Origin: Anthoceros angustus | Lineage: Eukaryota > Streptophyta > Anthocerotopsida > Anthocerotales > Anthocerotaceae | Length of the DNA: 64,000 nucleotides | Reading direction: 5' to 3' | Assembly: GCA_010909165.1 (NCBI GenBank) | Contig: MU008155.1 | Coordinates: 124,001-188,000 of the forward strand | Shown: piece by piece, positions 42,674-54,448 of the stretch | Position numbering within the stretch: position 1 is the stretch's first letter | Layout: every line of letters begins with the position of its first letter | The notes under the pieces: model-generated | Databases searched by the model: none | Told to the model about the DNA's origin: nothing | Seen by the model: the letters and a program-made list of their open reading frames with translations, nothing else | Translations under genes and position numbers: made by a program

Positions 42674-42953
42674 TGATGAAATATGACCTATTTAGGGCAC
42701 TCTTCACTAGGGCACCTAAGGCTATTAATTAATTTAGTTCTTAGGGCTTTAGGTAGTTTAATGAGTAGTTAGTTGTTACAACCACTTAGAGGTTAGAACT
42801 ACTTATGGTTACAACCACCTTATGGTTATAACCACCTAGCCTATATAAAGGCTTTGTACTTTCTATTATAATCAATGCATACAACTCTTTTGTGCAAAGC
42901 TTTCTACTATCTCGCTTGCTATGTTTTGCTACCTAGAGCTATGATTCTCATCA
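42674..42953 (+). repeat. 5' LTR of Copia-3
   Basis: It starts TGATGAAATATGACC and ends GATTCTCATCA. It contains repeated ggttacaaccac/ggttataaccac words and the promoter core cctatataaaggctttgtac (about 42839). Confidence 0.92.
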
Positions 42954-42966
42954 TGGTATCGAGCAT
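42954..42966 (+). promoter_or_regulatory. Copia-3 primer binding site (initiator tRNA-Met)
   Basis: TGGTATCGAGCAT follows the LTR without gap and resembles the usual TGGTATCAGAGC with one base missing. Confidence 0.82.
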
Positions 42967-43139
42967 TGCTCTCTATTTGCATTGGACAACTTGACATGCT
43001 GATCTACTCTTCTTCTTCATCTTCTTCTTCATTTCTTTTTAGAAGATGCATAGATTCTTTAGATTGCATGTCATAGATTGTCATGTTTTGCCTTCCTTAA
43101 TCTTCAATAATGCACACTCATTGCATCCAATCCTTGCTT

Positions 43140-44600
43140 CAATGCGATGGACCCTTCAATCCTCAAGCAAGGCTATTGGAAGAAGATTAAGGCGCAAGAC
43201 AAGAGATAGAATATAGGAATGCAAAGATTAGAATTGCTAGGAAGTCTAGTAAGATAGTAGGAGATTCCATACTTATTGCTAACTTCATTGGCTCTATTCT
43301 AATCAAAGTAGAAGATCAAGGGAGGCAGATAGAAATTGCTAGAAGAAACTTGCTTACTATCTTTAGTTTAAGTCAAGTGAAAGCAATTGAACTCGCTCTT
43401 GATCATATCCCAAATCTACAAGGTGTCCTCTTCCTCCATCTCCAATGCGTTTACAACAACACAAGCAAGAAACTTCGTTCGATAAAGACTCTCGCCAGAG
43501 AACCACGCCAACACACCCTACGCAACAAGCATAGAGGAGTTAGCAAGAGAAGTGCGTGATCTCAATAAGCGCCTCCTTGAGCATCTTGATCCAAACATCG
43601 AGTCTTCATCACAAACTTTCCCTCTGCTCGTCATCGACAAACACGCCAGAAAAGGTTTCTTCTTGTTTTGCTCCTTGCGCCCGATTTTCGCATGATGATG
43701 AGGAAATGCGAAGGCCAGTCTCTAATGCAATAGTGACCACAATGGCTGGTTCCGACGTGGACGATCGAGAGGAGAGGGATCCACCCAAAGATGAAGTACG
43801 ACCTTCCGTGGTGAATCACAACTATGGTGACAGTTTAAGGAGAAGGATGATTCAATGGGCGGTGATACGCTGCTAACGCGCACTTTTCCGCAATCGAGAC
43901 CTATGGGACGTTGTAAGTGGGTCCACACCCAGACCACAGTGGGGCTCCGAGAGCAAAGAAACCTAGGACGCCAGGGATGAAAAAGCTCAAGACCTCGATC
44001 GGTGGACTAGCCCTTAATATGGTAAGACAATGCGGTCAAGCAAAAACTTCTAAATGTGGGATCACCTTGCTCGCTTATATTCTTCAAGAGATGTGATGAG
44101 TATGATGACGCGATGCAACTTCTTCAATCAAGATGAAGGAATCGACTCCGAACACCATATCAACACTTTTCCGAAGCGATCTCAATATGAAGCGCCACCA
44201 ACACCTCCGTCTCGAACTTGTTGCATTCCTTGTTCTCTTGATTTCCCTCCCACCCTCCCAGACCATTTCTCACCACACGTGTGGGACAAGCCCAAAAGAA
44301 TGCGCGGTTTCGATGCAGACCTCGACATCGTGTCGCAGAACTCATCGGAGCCATGATTCAGAGGAGTCCAGACGCCATGAGCCCAAGTCCAGACCAGTGA
44401 TGTCTGTTGGAAGAGGCGAGGAAGAGGCGGCAAAAGTTCTCCTTCCAATAGACTGCTTATTCCACACCAAACAAATATCATGGCGAATCCAACTCTTCCA
44501 CACCTTCCAGGGGTCACAAAAAGAGTGGAATTATTTGTAATTGGTGCAGAATTCCTAATCACATGGAAAAGGACTGTAGAAAGAAGAAGAATGGGAACCT
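43140..44600 (+). pseudogene. Copia-3 gag with intact zinc knuckle
   Basis: A start-like ATGGACCCTTCAATCCTC at 43147 is followed by broken frames. LWDHLARLYSSRDVMSMMTR with CNFF (about 44052-44125) marks the gag core. A complete CCHC knuckle ICNWCRIPNHMEKDCRKK (C-x2-C-x4-H-x4-C) is at about 44528-44583, needed for RNA packaging in active relatives. Frameshifts divide the gene. Confidence 0.78.
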
Positions 44601-45229
44601 AGATCGAGGCCCTGCGCTCATGTTGCTTCAAGAAACACTCTTCATCAACAACACGTGTGCTCACTATTTGCCTTGCATCCTCTAAGCCGCAACCGCTTAT
44701 TGGTACGGACGGAGCAACATCACATATCTGCTACAACAAAGACTCCTTGAGTCATACACCCCACCAGGACATCCGAGTTCTCTGGGCGATGATCACAACC
44801 TTCCCATAGCGGTAGGATGTGATTCGGTCGACTCTTCATCTTCATCAAGTCCTCCATGTTCTCGCCATGTGCAAAACCTAGTGTCACCGCTAGTCTTTGC
44901 ACACCACCACATGTGTCCTTTTATATGCCGATAGTTCCTTTCCTACCTCAAGAATAGAACACACAATATCTCTGACCGCATCTTAGAAGATGGACTCTAT
45001 AGATTGTCACAAAAGTAGGAGCCACACATTCGTCAATGTAGCCTCCCAACATTCTGCACAACCAACACACACGATGCTCGGCATTGTAGATTAGGTCACC
45101 TAATAGTCGGTTACTCCAAATGTCTAGAGACAACAGATAGAACACCTGTCTCTCCAAGGTTCACAACTTAGATTGGTGCGAAACATGTGTCCTCACAAAA
45201 CGTCACAGAACCTTTCAAAATCCATCTCC

Positions 45230-45960
45230 TCAAAGGGCCAAGTCACCTTTAGAGATAGTACACAGACATTTGTGGACCCTCTCTACACCCTCCTTTGGTA
45301 GTAGATACTTAACTTTACCGACGACTATCCTGCCGCCTCCTACATCCTCACCCAAAAGAGTGAAACTTATCTTTTCAAGGATTACATGGCATGGCGAAAG
45401 GCTACGATCACAAACTCAAGACCTTACGTTCCGACAACGGTGGAGAGTTTACATCTCATAGATTTGCTGAATTTTGTCGAATCGAAGCTCAACAATTAAG
45501 TGTAGTATACACTCCTCAAAGAAATGGCGTCAGAAAATAAGAATCTCCGCCTCCAAGAGATTACAGTTGCTGTTAACACAAGCTAACTTATCCAAAGCTT
45601 ATGAGGCCCTCCTTACAAGAACCTATCTCATGAATCGCCGACTTCCTCGTTCAAGGTATGACTCCATATGAAGCATTCACGGCAACAAGCCTTCCATAGA
45701 TCACCTTGAATTTTTGGCTCTCCGCATATGTCTTTATCCCTAAAGTACAACGCAAGAAGTTAGATCCAAAAGCTGCCAAATATCTATTTATTGGCCAAGA
45801 AGGCATCAAAGGTTACAAGCTATTTGAACCCACAACACGGAAGCTTATATATGCGAGTGTTACTTTTCATGAGTCTTACCTCTTTTCCCCAGCAGGGAGC
45901 TGGTATCCGCCCGAGGACGCCTCTTCCAAGAGCCCTCGATACCTCCTCATTTGATGATAC
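45230..45960 (+). pseudogene. Copia-3 integrase remnant, first copy
   Basis: Motifs are HKLKTLRSDNGGEFTSHRFA (about 45408-45467, second core Asp), QQLSVVYTPQRNGVR (about 45490-45533) and a C-terminal piece AAKYLFIGQEGIKGYKLFEP, KLIYASVTFHESYLF (45775-45890). Several frameshifts and stops are present. Confidence 0.85.
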
Positions 45961-46779
45961 GATTATATCACTCAATTTCCAGTCGCCTACGTGTTCCGTA
46001 GTTGAACCTCTTCCGGGAGGAGGAGGAGTTAGCATCTATTCCACACCAAACAAATATCATGGCGAATCCAACTCTTCCACACCTTCCGGTAACCAAAAGA
46101 GTGGAATTATTTGTAATTGGTGCGAATTCCTAATCACATGGAAAAGGATAGAAAGAAGAAGAATGGGAACCTAGATCGAGGCCCGCGCTCATGTTGCTTC
46201 AAGAAACACTCTTCATCAACAACACGTGTGCTCACTATTTGCCTTGCATCCTCTAAGCCGCAACCGCTTATTGGTACACAGGCGGTGGAGCAACATCACA
46301 TATCTGCTACAACAAAGACTCCTTGAGTCATACACCCCACCACAGGACATCCGATTTGTTCGGCGATGATCACAACCTTCCATAGCGGGCCTAGGTTATG
46401 TACTCAATGTGATTCGGTCGACTCTTCATCTTCATCAAGTCCTCCATGTTCGCCATGTGCAAAACCTAGTGTCACCGCTAGTCTTTGCATACCACACATG
46501 CGGGTCCTTTTATATGCCGATAGTTCCTTTCCTACCTCAAGAATAGAACACACAATATCTGACCGGCATCTTAGAAGATGGACTCTATAGATTGTCGATT
46601 CTGAGCCACACATTTTTGTAGCCTCCCAATTCACACCAACACACACGATGCTCGGCATTGTAGATTAGGTCATCCTAATAGTCGGTTACTCCAAATGTCT
46701 AGAGACAACCAGAACACCTGTCTCTCCAAGGTTCACAACTTAGATTGGCGAAACATGTGTCCTCACAAAACGTCACAGA

Positions 46780-47520
46780 ACCTTTCAAAATCCATCTCCT
46801 CAAAGGGCCAAGTCACCTTTAGAGATAGTACACAGACATTTGTGGACCCTCTCTACACCCTCCTTTGGTAGTAGATACTTCTTAACTTTACCGACGACTA
46901 TTCCGTTTGCCTCTCCTACATCCTCACCCAAAGAGTGAAACTTATCTTTTCAAGGATTACATGGCATGGGAGAAAACTTACAGATCACAAACTCAAGACC
47001 TTACGTTCCGACAACGGTGGAGAGTTTACATCTCATAGATTTGCTGAATTTTGTCGAGGCGTAGCTCAACAATTAAGTGTAGTATACACTCCTCGGCAAA
47101 ATGGCGTCAGAAAATAAGAATCTCCGCCTCCAAGAGATTACAGTTGCTGTTAACACAAGCTAACTTATCCAAAGCTTATTGGGTGAGGCCCTCCTTACAA
47201 CCTATCTCATGAATCGCCGACTTCCTCGATTCAAGGTATGACTCCATATGAAGCATTCAACAAGCCTTCCATAGATCACCTTGAATTTTTGGCTCTCCGC
47301 ATATGTCTTTATCCCTAAAGTACAAGTTAGATCCAAAAGCTGCCAAATATCTATTTATTGGCTACAGAGGCATCAAAGGTTACAAGCTATTTGAACCCAC
47401 AACACGGAAGCTTATATATGCGAGTGTTACTTTTCATGAGTCTTACCTCTTTTCCCCAGGGTGGGGCTGGTACATCCGCCACAGGGCGTCTCTTGAGCCT
47501 CGATACCTCCTCATTTGATG
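46780..47520 (+). pseudogene. Copia-3 integrase remnant, second copy
   Basis: It repeats the first copy: LKTLRSDNGGEFTSHRFAEF at about 46990-47050, VVYTPRQNGVRK near 47077-47115, KYLFIGYRGIKGYKLFEP near 47345. Different indels from the first copy show independent decay after duplication. Confidence 0.87.
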
Positions 47521-47609
47521 ATACGATTATATCACTCAATTTCCAGTTCGCTCTCGTGTTCCGTAGTTGAACCTCTTGCGGAGGAGGAGGAGTTAGCATC
47601 TATTCCACG

Positions 47610-49370
47610 AAACACCACCGGATGGCGACAACATTCAAGTCGAGGAGCCAGTGACACTCTTTATGAAGAGCATGATGACCCTCCTGAATGACATGGAGCA
47701 CCATGATCCTATTGATGTTCTGCTCGTGGAAGATGCACCGTAACCTACACAAAGGTACAACTTAAGAACCCGCCCGCAATCGGACCCGGGGATGGAAGGA
47801 ACCTCCTTTAGGATATCTAGCTGTTTTGATGATCCTATTCCCCTGTATCACTTTACTCACAAATACAAGGCAACCATAGATCCAAGAACCTCTTACCTTA
47901 AAACAAGCTTTCTCTTCTCACGAAAAAGCCTTATGGAAGGTAGTAGATTAATATAACTCTCTCATTAGTAACTCTACATGGGAATTGGTTAAGCCACCTA
48001 AGGGTAGGAAGATAGTCACCAGCAAATGGGTATTCAAAATTAAGAGAAAAGGAGATGGTTCCATTGAGAGATACAAAGCACGCCTTGTGGGATTCACCCA
48101 GATACCGGGTTTAGATTACCTCCCATGGGCCACATTCGCCCCAGGAGCAAAGTTTGCTTCCCTTAGAATAATCTTCGACTTAACAGCCCATCATGATCTT
48201 GAGCTTCATATGATGGATGTGAAGACAGCATATCTCTATGGCCGTCTTCAAGAAGAAATCTACATGAAACAGCAAGGTTATGAGGTTAAAGGCAAGGAAG
48301 ATTGGGTATGCGACTAATTAAAGGCTTGTATGGCCTTAAGCAACTGGTAAAATTGGAATATGGACATACATGTGAAACTCATCAAAGAGGCTTCCAAAGT
48401 GATGCCGATGCATGCATGTATATCCTAATATCGTGCAATGATACCTTTTACTTATTGCTCTCGTCGACGTATTCATGGCCACAAACTCTCTTACTCTCCT
48501 AGCCGAGATCAAAAGGCGGCTCAAGACTTTTATGAAATGTCCGATTTAGGAGAAATGACATATGCACTTGGTGTCAACATTATTAGAGATCGAGCAAACA
48601 AGACTCGAGTATTGTTCAAACCAAGTACATTAAAGAAAGTTTAACCAAGTTTGGACTTGAAGACGAAACACCTACACCTTTTGCTAGTGGGTCGCTTACC
48701 ATGGATATGAGTCCAAAGACAAGATAAGTTGGAAATGTCAGTCCCATATCGACATGCTTGCACACTTATATATTTATCCAACTTCACACGACCGGATATA
48801 TCTTCAAGTCGCCCTGCTCACAATTCGAGAACTCGACGTGAACACTGGATGTCAACTAAGCGCATATTCCGATACCTCAAGGGTACCATGCACAGGATTG
48901 ACATTCAAGTATACACCAGGCATAAAGACGTTGACATTAACTTACCGACGCCGACTATGACTCGACACCGCAGATCCGTATCGTGCACGTCGCTATTGGG
49001 GAGCACCGATATCCTGGTCAAGTAAGAAACAACCAACCATAGCCTTGTCCAGACGAGAGTATAGAGTACTAACCTCGGTTGCTAAAGACATAGTATGGAC
49101 TAGGCTAACCTTGAGTGAACTTCATCACAAGGTGAAAAGCCCACCTTGTTGTTGAGTGATAGTCGGGGGCTATAGCCTTGTCAAGGAACCTGTCTTCCAC
49201 TCTAGAACTAAACATATTGTCGAATATCATTATATCGGAGAGAAAATAGAGGATAAAACTATAGATATTAGTTATGTTCAAACTTTAGATAATGTGATTT
49301 ATTAACAAAGTCACTAGGCATTGAATCATAGGAAACATATGAAATGTTTAGGTATATTGGACACATGTCT
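47610..49370 (+). pseudogene. Copia-3 RT and RNase H remnants
   Basis: RT starts near 47930 (SNSTWELVKPPKGRKIVTSK, WVFKIKRKGDGSIERYKARL) and keeps ELHMMDVKTAYLYGRLQEEI and YMKQQGYEVKGKEDWV to about 48315, then GLYGLKQL. The YVDD region is degraded. RNase H pieces extend from about 48720 (VPYRHACTLIYLSNFTRPDI) to near 49365 (CLGILDT). The sequence is closely related to Copia-4 RT (YEVKGKEDWV is shared). Confidence 0.87.
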
Positions 49371-51164
49371 AAGCCTCCGCCTATAGTTCATCCTAGCTAA
49401 ATTGGTCTACTTAAGATAACCTTAGTAATCCAATATTCTATTCTAAGTCTTGAACAATCATCCTCAATCTTAACATAGGCTCAGAGCTGCATCCTCTCCT
49501 TCATACATAGTTGAGGTGCTCTCTAGAAAATAATATTAAAATATTAAATAATATTTTGCTAATTAAAACTTTTCATATTCTCTTAACCTCAAGAATACTC
49601 ACGATAGACATGGATCATATGCCCGGAAATTCTTCACAAGACATATAACCCGTATCATATGTATCTTAGTTTCGCAAACATAGGAGCATGGAGGTACGTC
49701 TGCCCGAATTCCCTTTCATATTAGTGATTATATAGATGAGCTTCACATCATCACCCTTGGGATATATGCCGGTTTCGAATCCTATGTTTCCTATTCTATG
49801 TCTTGGGCAAAAGAAACCTAAAATGGGCAAGATTTTAGCAAGAGAAAATAAGTTAGAACACCTTTTAGAGTCACAAAAGCATGTCTACCTTTTCATTTTT
49901 CTCATTTTCTTCATTTCATTTCATTTTCCTTTTTCCCATAATTTTCCATACATAAATCTGCGAAAATAGTATCAGAAAATTCATCACAATTAATATTTTT
50001 GAAACTGGAAAATGGTCATTTGAAGATGCCCACAAACGGGCTTACAACTAGGTGCCTCTCCCTCATGACAAAAGGGGGCATCCTGCTCCAAGGTGCCTCC
50101 CCTTCACGACAAGGGGGGGAATGCCATGCTATACCATGCTGCTATCTTACTTGAGATTTCAGCCTCCCCTTCATCAGTAGAAGCAGGGAAGCCCTTCAAT
50201 GAAGATTCTTCCGAGGCACTTGTATCAGATAAGAGAACAATCTCTGGCGATTTCTTCCCCACAGGAGCTTTCTGGAATCTCCCTCGACGATCTCTCATCT
50301 GCACACAACTGTGGTGACGACATGCTGCAGTTGGAGCAGGTGTTGGCTTGGGATTAGCAGCAGGCACTTTTGAGAAATTGAGACAAGACATGGGAAGATC
50401 AGCTTTCTTTAATCTCCCGGCTTGGGTGAGACACTCCGCATATGGCACTCACACATCAATGGCGATCTTGACCGAGAACAAATTCCACCTCTCCCGGTGA
50501 CTTCAACCTCTACACGAGCTGGACCACTTCATCCCACGGAAAACGTGGTGGGCTCTCCACAAAGGTTGGAATCCATTTAGATGCGGTGGAGGATCACTGT
50601 GGTCTGCACAAGTGGGGCGCCTGCTCCTCGGAAGGCGCGGTCCCTCCATACCTCTTCTTTTTCCACCGCAGGGTGGCACCCATCTACTTGCAATCGGCGC
50701 CGCACCACCGTGCCGATCCAGTATGCGGCGGGCGGCGCGGGCCCGGGCCGCCACGACGGGCGCGCCCTGCCCCGCCCAGTTTGTGTCCGGCGCCATAGCG
50801 CAAGTTCTTTGTGTTTCATGAGCGGGAGGAGCGGGAGCGAGGGAGGAGGAGGAGGAGGAATAAAACCGTATGGGGTTTCATAACATGACCCCCATGGTAT
50901 ACTGACGGGCATCACATGCCCCATTTTAAGTTTAACCCATTTAATGGTTTTACTTTTACCTTTTTACCTTGTTTAGGAATTTACCATTTCCTAATTAAGT
51001 TTTGGTAATTAATTTTGATTACATTAAATTCTGCTTAAATGTAACTTAAGCCAGTTTTAATTGTTTTCTTAGTTAGTGGATAGCTTTCAAGTTAGTGGGA
51101 GCTAACTAGCCTTTTAGTCTCATTTTGAAGCGATTCTTCACACCTAGTTCATAGTGAGTGGGAG
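49371..51164 (-). other. Antisense gene-like cargo in Copia-3, between pol and 3' LTR
   Basis: This 1.8-kb stretch occupies the same place as the Copia-4 cargo but its central sequence is different. On the strand opposite to pol there is a CT-rich then very GC-rich block with an open frame from ATG in a favourable context (gcgctATGgcg, 50796): MAPDTNWAGQGAPVVAARAR, Ala/Arg-rich, to 50503. A second frame 50448-50104 reads ADLPMSCLNFSKVPAANPKP, RRGRFQKAPVGKKSPEIVLL and an acidic Ser-rich end, like a nuclear protein fragment. I recognise no family. The last 250 bp before the PPT match Copia-4 (TTTAGTCTCATTTTG, GTTCATAGTGAGTGGGAG). 49400-50040 is AT-rich with no gene seen. Confidence 0.55.
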
Positions 51165-51438
51165 TGATGAAATATGACCTATTTAGGGCACTCTTCACTA
51201 GGGCACCTAAGGCTATTAATTAATTTAGTTCTTAGGGCTTTAGGTAGTTTAATGAGTAGTTAGTTGTTACAACCACTTAGAGGTTAGAACTACTTATGGT
51301 TACAACCACCTTATGGTTATAACCACCTAGCCTATATAAAGGCTTTGTACTTTCTATTATAATCAATGCATACAACTCTTTGTGCAAAGCTTTCTACTAT
51401 CTTGCTATGTTTTGCTACCTAGAGCTATGATTCTCATC
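51165..51438 (+). repeat. 3' LTR of Copia-3
   Basis: It is nearly identical to 42674-42953 apart from small deletions (e.g. ctcgcttgctatg reduced to cttgctatg near 51402). It is preceded by the PPT ggagtgggag region at 51152-51164. Confidence 0.93.
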
Positions 51439-51905
51439 CTTCTCGTGTTTTACCTTGGTGCAGTTGTTCATTATCAACGGCGACCTCTTCATGAGCTGGT
51501 TCAGATATAGGAGAAGTGTGCTCATCTTCGACCGATAATCATCCTCAAGAGGTTCTTGGTCCTCTGACGGGATGTCCTCAAGGTGTTCGAGTTCTTGTGA
51601 TCGGATCCGGAGTTGTGGGTCCACGAGGCGTCGAGGGATATGTAGCTCCTCCTCCTCCTCCGCAGATAGGTGCAACAATGTGAACAGGAGCAGGGACAAT
51701 ATGTTGAGTTATGAAATCATGATCATCAAAAGATGAATACTCAGTGTTCTCGGGAGGAAGAACAGCATGAGGAGTGTCCGCAGGAGCTCCCACTGAAGGT
51801 GAAAGTATGTGGGACTCATTAAAAGTGACACTCCTGGCATATAAGAGCTTCCTGGTAGCATGATAGAATCCTAGCAGTAGGATTGTGTAGCATGCATCTA
51901 GTCCA
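51439..51905 (-). pseudogene. Copia-4 integrase-RT linker
   Basis: On the minus strand from 51905: GFYHATRKLLYARSVTFNES, HILSPSVGAPADTPHAVLPP, then a linker with YSSFDDHDF and a Gly-rich part, ending at the Copia-3 insertion. The text ATRKLLYARSVTFNES matches the C-terminus of Copia integrases (compare Copia-3 KLIYASVTFHES). It continues at 42673. Its upstream part is absent because Copia-5 starts at 51906. Confidence 0.85.
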
Positions 51906-52082
51906 TGATGCTACGTAAGATATGTTCTTCGTTGATTAATTAAACAAGAGGTACAAAAGGTGTTTTTAAGGTGGTGCAGGGTGTCCGTTCGCGGAGAGGC
52001 ACACCCTTCCGTAGTGACTCAACCCTCTAGACGGTAACTAGACCACGGGCAGGGTTACGGGCAGATTAATTGTTTCGTAACA
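51906..52082 (-). repeat. 3' LTR of Copia-5 (minus strand)
   Basis: On the minus strand it starts TGTTACGAAACAATTAATC directly after the PPT CTTAAGAGGGAG (52094-52083) and ends ACGTAGCATCA. At 177 bp it is the shortest LTR here. It abuts Copia-4 coding sequence, so Copia-5 inserted into Copia-4. Confidence 0.88.
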
Positions 52083-53620
52083 CTCCCTCTTAAGTAACTC
52101 GCGGACGGAGACTATCTTCCATGGAATATGGCACTCCTCTGTGGCACGCTCCCTCTGAAGGCTAAGTCTTCTCTTCTGCCTCAGGCTACGGCGAGTTGAG
52201 GCGAGAAGTCGATCAAGCCTAGCTTGAGCATGTGCTGGTAGTGGCGTAGCTTGGGTAGGCCCTTGGTCAATATGTCCGCAGCGTTGTCCTCCGTTGAGAC
52301 GTAGGTGGCCTTTAATACTCCCCGCTCTACTACATCCCGTATGTAGTGATGTTGAATCTCGATGTGCTTTGTCCTGGCGTGGAACTTGGGATTTGCAACC
52401 AAAGCCGTAATATATGTTATCACAATGCGTGTAGGATTGTCCCGCTCGTCGATGTCGGCCAGAAGGCTCTCTCCCACTCGCCTCCTTGCAGCGCCAGAAG
52501 TGATTTATACTGCCTGTGGAGGAGAGGCGATGGAGGTTTGCTTGCAACTCCAGCTCACCGCAGAGGACAAGAGAAGCAGGTGCGCTAAGGCTCTTCCGTG
52601 AGTCGGGGTCGGATGCCCAACTGTGACGGTGTATCCCACTAGCGGCCCCTCGGCCTTCGCTTTGTATGCCGATGTGAGGGTTCCTTGAGGTAGCGGAAGA
52701 CCCTCTTGACCGCTGCCAGTGTGCCTTTCCTGTGTGATTCTAAGAATTGTGATAATCGTGGAAACGGAGTAATCGGATGGGTCCGTCCATCCCATTTAAG
52801 ATAAGGTCGCCATGGCGTGAGGGAAGTGATTCCATCTCCTTGGCTTCCTCCACGTCTGGGGCACCGATCCGTAAGTTTTCCAACGTATAAGGGTGCCGAC
52901 GGCCTAGCTTGGTCCCTTGAATCTTGATAATATTTCCTTGATGTACTTGTGCCGGTGGATGATCGACTACCTTGAGCCTCATCGCAGAATTTGGATTCCA
53001 AGGCAAACCGAGTTCGCCTATGTCTTTCATCTCAAAACGGTGCTCGGCTACTTCACCTCATCCAACATGGCTTGGTCACAGTGGCGAGGATGAGGTCATC
53101 CACGAAAGGGCGAGAAGCATGAAGTGGGGTCCCCGAGATAGCCTGTAAACGCTCCCATCCGCCGAGCTTTGAACGAAAGAGACGCCAAGGGTAAGAGTGC
53201 ATGGTGGTGTGCAACACGGCCACTGCTTGAGAGGTCAGATGCACTTCTTAAGTCTCAACACTTTGTGTGGGGCATTTGCTAACGTAGCCCCTGGGCTGGT
53301 CCATGTATAGCTCCTCGCCGAGTTCTCCATATAGGAAAGTCAGCACACATCCATCCGGTGCAACCTGTGGGTTCCAGGGAAAGGAGGATGCGGATAGATT
53401 GGGCTCGCACAACAGGGGAGAAAGTTTCCTGGTAGTCGAGCCCTTCAACTTGAGAGAAGCCTCGGGCTACCAAGCGGGCCTTGAAGCGAGCAACTTGGCC
53501 TTGGGCATTAAGCTTGAGCTTGAACGTCCATTTGCAGCTAATCGGCTTCCTTCCAAGGGGCGGATCGACCAGCTCCCAGGTCTTGTTCTTCACAAGACTT
53601 TGGTACTCATCCTCCACCGC
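52083..53620 (-). pseudogene. Copia-5 RT and RNase H
   Basis: From 53617 downward: MEDEYQSLVKNKTWELVDPP, ISCKWTFKLKLNAQGQVARF, ARLVARGFSQVEGLDYQETF and SPVVRAQSIRILLSL, then after shifts FLYGELGEELYMDQPRGYVS (about 53360-53290) and FVDDLILATV (about 53105-53070, catalytic box). RNase H ends with LVANPKFHARTKHIEIQHHY (about 52400-52340), then YVSTEDNAADILTKGLPKLR near 52305-52245. Deletions remove parts of the palm and of RNase H. Confidence 0.88.
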
Positions 53621-54049
53621 GAGCCGCCACTTGGAGGATTCGGGGCCAAAGAGAGCTTGGGTAAGTGTGGTAGGCTCCTCCGGCAGTGAGGGTGGCGAAA
53701 GATGAGCTGCGGATAGTGAGCCAAAAGAGGTCTTGAAGTCAACTGATAAGGGGCTCGGCCTTCATACCGGGCGGTGACAGCTGTGCGGGAGGCGAGGCCC
53801 GGCTTGAGAGATGGCACCTCGTTGATGTGCAAGAGCTCGGTGATGCGCAACACGTGGCCGGAGCGGGGGGATGGTGGTATGGGATCCGGAGCGTTGTTGA
53901 TCGGAGGGAGGCAAGGCTTCTCCTTCCATGGCAGGAGAGGGTCGCCTCGCCCCTGAGTTAGTGTCCTCAAAGGGATCGCCATCGTCCTGCGGGAAGTGTG
54001 AAGGGAGTTGTCGGCGGTACTGCGGGTTGTGAGTCGCCCACGCTCCCTC

Positions 54050-54440
54050 GAAGGCGCCGCGTGGCTCCATGAACGAACGGGCCGTGGTAATGCCGTGATC
54101 TTTCAGATCAAAGCTTGTAGGCTTTCACATTCTCGCTATATCCGACCAGCAAGAGCTTGCGCGACCTGTCCTCCAACTTTCTCCGCTTGGTCTTGGGTAT
54201 GTAAGCATAAGCTGTAGAACCAAAGACTCGAAGGTGGAGGATGCTAGGTTTTCGATTCCAGAAAACCTCATACGGGGTACGCCCGGGGACAGCGCCAGTG
54301 ATGACTCGATTGAGGATGTAGGTGGCAGTGACAATGGCCTCTGCCCAGAAGCCCTGAGGGAGACCAGCCCATAGCAACATGCTTCGGGTCATTGAGAGTG
54401 GTCGATTTTTGCGCCCAAACCCCGTTTCTTTGTGGGGTAT
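54050..54440 (-). pseudogene. Copia-5 integrase C-terminal part
   Basis: A minus frame from 54392 reads MTRSMLLWAGLPQGFWAEAI, TATYILNRV, GRTPYEVFWNRKPSILHLRV, FGSTAYAYIPKTKRRKLEDR and VGYSENVKAYKL. This is the segment after the integrase core, continuous with 54449-55546 except for a shift near 54440 at the YTPQRNGV motif (Glu of the DDE triad lost or displaced). From 54050 to 53620 the linker is in broken frames. Confidence 0.87.
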
Positions 54441-54448
54441 AAGTACGC

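Larger units (their letters stand above)
44454..47610 (+). repeat. 1.58-kb tandem duplication inside Copia-3
   Basis: The unit from zinc knuckle through integrase core and linker occurs twice: 44454-46033 and 46034-47610. Each unit begins with tattccac; the word stands before the first copy (tgcttattccacacc), at the joint (atctattccacacc) and after the second (atctattccacgaaa). The copies have since diverged, mostly by short deletions. The protease site reads TDGATSHICYNKD near 44706 and GGGATSHICYNKD near 46277. Confidence 0.92.
42674..51438 (+). mobile_element. Copia-3, Copia element nested in Copia-4
   Basis: It is bounded by LTRs 42674-42953 and 51165-51438, with PBS after the first and PPT (agtgagtgggag) before the second. 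It is inserted in the opposite orientation in the integrase-RT linker of Copia-4: joining 42673 to about 51444 restores the Copia-4 frame around the conserved N-x-R-T-R-P motif. A 4- to 5-bp target duplication (ttct, with gttct/cttct) is visible. It is unusually long (8.8 kb) because of a 1.58-kb internal tandem duplication and about 1.75 kb of extra sequence between RNase H and the 3' LTR. Confidence 0.9.
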
